A stretch of 64,000 nucleotides of DNA from Selenomonadales bacterium UBA7018 (GTDB taxonomy: Bacteria; Bacillota; Negativicutes; Selenomonadales; Selenomonadaceae). Numbering within the stretch: position 1 is the first letter of the stretch; the number at the start of each line of letters is the position of its first letter. The notes beneath the pieces were generated by a model. The model was given only the letters and a program-made list of their open reading frames with translations. It was not told the DNA's origin and made no database searches. Where the stretch lies: contig DJWY01000026.1 of the NCBI GenBank assembly GCA_002448305.1, positions 37,252 to 101,251 of the forward strand. Reading direction: 5' to 3'. This document shows positions 62,601 to 64,000 of the stretch, piece after piece. The position numbers were made by a program, and so were the translations under genes.

Positions 62601-64000
62601 ATATCAAGAGTCGCGTTGAGTTTGTAATAGTCGCAAGAAATTTTTGCGTCGCCAATAGCGCGATAAGCCTGCCCCAACGTGTTAATGATAATCATTTTTT
62701 CGACTAGACTGCAGTCATCAAGGGCAAGTGCTTGCTTAGCGAATTTTATGCAGGCAAGTTCATTATCTTTTAGAGAAAAATTTCGTGCCTGCAACAACAA
62801 TCGAAAAGAATTCGCCGGAAAATTTTTTTCGATATAAGTGACGACTTCTTCCACTTGGTCTTTCATTTTGTAATCCATGAGAATAGAGGCGACTTTTTCC
62901 AAAGGTTCGGGCGTCGTGGGTCTCATTGCAAAAATTTTTTGTGCCAGCCGAAGAGTTTTATCTCTGTCTTTAAGAACTTCTACGGCGTGAACCAATTCTT
63001 TTTCCAAACTTGAAACTTCGCGGCTTTTTTCTTCGGGCGGAAGATTTTTAAGTTGGTCGTATAATTTTGCTCGCCACTGCCCCGAAAGATTTTGGCAATA
63101 ATCGAAAGCCTTTTCGTCAAAGGTTGAAATTTCAAATTCGTTGCCGCCGCGCTTTGTCGCTTTATCAATCGCACAATTCATTTCGTCAATCGCCGCTTGA
63201 TAATCGCCCTTTTCGCCTAAAAATTCAGCGAGCTTAACGGAGAATTCCGGCACGGTCGGATAACGCTTTATCGCAAGACGTAGATATTTTAAATAGTCGT
63301 CGCGCTTATCGGGCGTCTTTGACAAAAGCTCTAAAAGAATTCGCGTTGAACTGGTAGAAAGAGTTTCGCCCGTGTCGAAGTCGAGCCGAGCAAATTTTTC
63401 AGCGTTAATTTGGTCGTCCAAGCCGTGATAAGTTTCAGCAAGATAACCGTAAATTCTTTTGGGATTATCGGTTGTGGCGAGTTCTTCGAGAAGCGATTTT
63501 AAATTGCGTTCCATTTTCCCTTTGTGAATCGACGCAGAATAGCCCGTGTGCCAAATCGTCAACAAATCGGCGGGAACAGTCATTAAGCTCGTCAAAAGTT
63601 CCTTGCCGATAAAAATTTGCTCGTGAATTTTGCCGACGTAGTGAACGCCGGAAATATTTTCGTAGAGGCGCAGAACATAATTTGCGCCGATATTTTTATT
63701 GTCGTTATCGGCGTCGACGTTTACGAGGTTGACGAGAACACCGCGAATATTTTTTTCCTGCGCGAGTTTGATTGCTTTGCGCAAATTTCGTGCGGAATAG
63801 TCTACAAAAAATTCATCAGCGTCAAGGAAGACAATCCAGGAACATTTAGAGGCGTTTAGAGCGATATTGCGCGGCGTTGAGAAATCATTTTGCCAAACTT
63901 CGTGGAAAATTTTCGCGCCAAATTTCTTAGCGACTTCAACAGTTGAATCAGTCGAGCCAGTATCGACAACGATAATTTCATCAACATATTTAGCAAGACT
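59657..64000 (-). CDS. Giant glycosyltransferase: GT2 + TPR + two SPINDLY/OGT (GT41-like) domains; 5' end outside the window
   Basis: Open from the right edge (no start visible) to the stop at 59657, at least 1447 residues. The N-terminal part has a GT2 fold (VVDTGSTDSTVEVA and SWIVFLDADEFF at 63860-63990). TPR-like helices follow (about 63400-62450). Two copies of the O-GlcNAc-transferase-like domain come next: copy 1 at about 62400-61400 (KIRVGYISPD, DLAGHSANN, TFPYPGGGTTCDAL, GERHNSRFG) and copy 2 at about 60750-59700 (RIKVGYISGD, DLAGHTGSN, SFPYVGGATTLDAL, GERHSTRFG). It likely glycosylates surface proteins such as flagellin or adhesins; the target is unknown. Confidence 0.88.
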   Translation of the reverse strand, partial: SLAKYVDEIIVVDTGSTDSTVEVAKKFGAKIFHEVWQNDFSTPRNIALNASKCSWIVFLDADEFFVDYSARNLRKAIKLAQEKNIRGVLVNLVNVDADNDNKNIGANYVLRLYENISGVHYVGKIHEQIFIGKELLTSLMTVPADLLTIWHTGYSASIHKGKMERNLKSLLEELATTDNPKRIYGYLAETYHGLDDQINAEKFARLDFDTGETLSTSSTRILLELLSKTPDKRDDYLKYLRLAIKRYPTVPEFSVKLAEFLGEKGDYQAAIDEMNCAIDKATKRGGNEFEISTFDEKAFDYCQNLSGQWRAKLYDQLKNLPPEEKSREVSSLEKELVHAVEVLKDRDKTLRLAQKIFAMRPTTPEPLEKVASILMDYKMKDQVEEVVTYIEKNFPANSFRLLLQARNFSLKDNELACIKFAKQALALDDCSLVEKMIIINTLGQAYRAIGDAKISCDYYKLNATLDISSLKNSPRYKQAEKIQREDYQNLLFNLHNLNVSRGEIFDWTRGFNKFFLQIPRYKHNIRKHANHKKIRVGYISPDIRLHVVAFFCKHLFESYDKTRFEVFLYANNKVDIVTNQFKENVDGLREILNLPAKDVAAQIVKDEIDILVDLAGHSANNCLEVMAYKPAPIQISGIGYFDSTGLDTIDYFLADKFTDPEGLNEKFFTEKILRLQHSHFCFVWKEFPYMTSPAPCVKKGYVTFSSFNNFPKVTDEILRAWAEILKAVPNSRLYLKGGTFVENKGLEFAKERLTAAGIDLERIDFEKFELQYAQCYERVDIALDTFPYPGGGTTCDALYMGVPVITLVGERHNSRFGYSLLMNMGLGELCAFSEAEYIQKAVELANDKERLREYHLTIRRKMEESPVMNDTIYMGEVEQAYEKIFNAWINKQPLPDFPQEPEPVTKELADKYFARAEEYLPLEIKSGSQFKSRFDFKRTLYYAELAGQCEAKHSAELFLTIADRRFLTDDNVGAYEIMHKAIERLYPPYDEAKNLSNDVVSEYFSKMAKYSLDNGHPLEAIENYERAFNICENPKRKIEYYDAILLSLHFLDISSADIAEPHFNYQQFFEDVQSFSSYHEPHERIKVGYISGDFRKHAMLAVILGLISCHDKSKFEIFCYSKNTVDDAYTELFKHVAEHFVDVRDLSDRELAEKIHDDEIDIAFDLAGHTGSNGLPALAYRPAPVQICGIGYMSTTGLKAIDYFITDEHLDPPNQNREQYFSEKFLYMPAQFCYDRPGKIPASEGAACVKNGYVTFGTISRYSKINDDMLTVWTEILNRVPDAKFIMRAQEYISSRTCDELYSRLKNLGCDMDRVLFRPAVDDLDYFRAISQIDIMLDSFPYVGGATTLDALYMGVPVINLYGERHSTRFGKSILESVGLGELSVGSVGDYINRAVVLASDSETLDILHKNLRHMFLNSDALNPLKYCRNLERKFEEILKHSDKLKA

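Overview
The window looks like chromosome from a diderm Firmicute of the class Negativicutes (Selenomonas/Mitsuokella-like). This is inferred from gene content. It carries a cysteine (PTP-like) phytase of the type known from Selenomonas and Mitsuokella, a two-subunit methylmalonyl-CoA mutase (propionate pathway), an LPS-type sedoheptulose-7-phosphate isomerase next to Firmicute-style AddA, and many GGAGG ribosome-binding sites with TTG starts. No rRNA, tRNA or CRISPR array was seen. Both window edges cut something: the left edge holds a duplicated 3' gene end and the right edge a truncated giant glycosyltransferase.

Layout. 1-8.7 kb: a phytase / transglutaminase-like / PTS EIIBC operon, a YjiH-type membrane protein, gmhA-hypA, an orphan glucitol-type EIIA and a U32 protein. 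8.7-12.2 kb: an SGNH hydrolase and an ABC-F ATPase separated by three tandem 149-bp units, each encoding a translationally coupled 51-residue micro-ORF. 12.3-20.8 kb: an esterase, then a tight minus-strand operon (SGNH/glycerophosphotransferase fusion, methyltransferase, nucleotidyltransferase-aminotransferase with a frameshift, opine-dehydrogenase-like protein, ndk, hisC, hisB). 20.9-34.3 kb: a plus-strand run with rfbC, addA, a cupin, dapB, hsdM-hsdS-hsdR, a flavodoxin lipoprotein, a DUF4405-like protein and an ADP-ribosylglycohydrolase. 34.4-36.4 kb: a TnpB remnant beside an AT-rich convergent pair (class II aldolase and MtnA). 36.6-41.2 kb: sbcD-sbcC and ecfT. 41.3-51.8 kb: an acetyltransferase, half a chromate transporter, a DUF362 protein, an acyltransferase, an unknown protein, UbiA, a P-loop kinase, a PNPOx-fold protein, pnp and fba. 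51.9-59.5 kb: ahcY, a broken BrnT/BrnA module, mtaD and mutA-mutB. 59.7-64 kb: a GT2-TPR-SPINDLY-SPINDLY glycosyltransferase.

Connections. AhcY, MtaD, MtnA and the aldolase all handle by-products of S-adenosylmethionine (SAH, MTA, 5'-deoxyadenosine). The 15.4-20.8 kb operon reads like a pathway that makes a nucleotide-activated amino or polyol phosphate and transfers it to a surface polymer. Two repeat families run through the window: composite heptad arrays (GAGCTTT and CTAATTC types) lying in frame inside several proteins, and a roughly 36-bp GC-rich element shared by the 10-kb tandem array and a spot near 42 kb.

Best candidates for something undescribed: the tandem coupled micro-ORFs at 10.06-10.53 kb, the repeat-derived protein segments, and the nucleotidyltransferase-aminotransferase surface-decoration operon.
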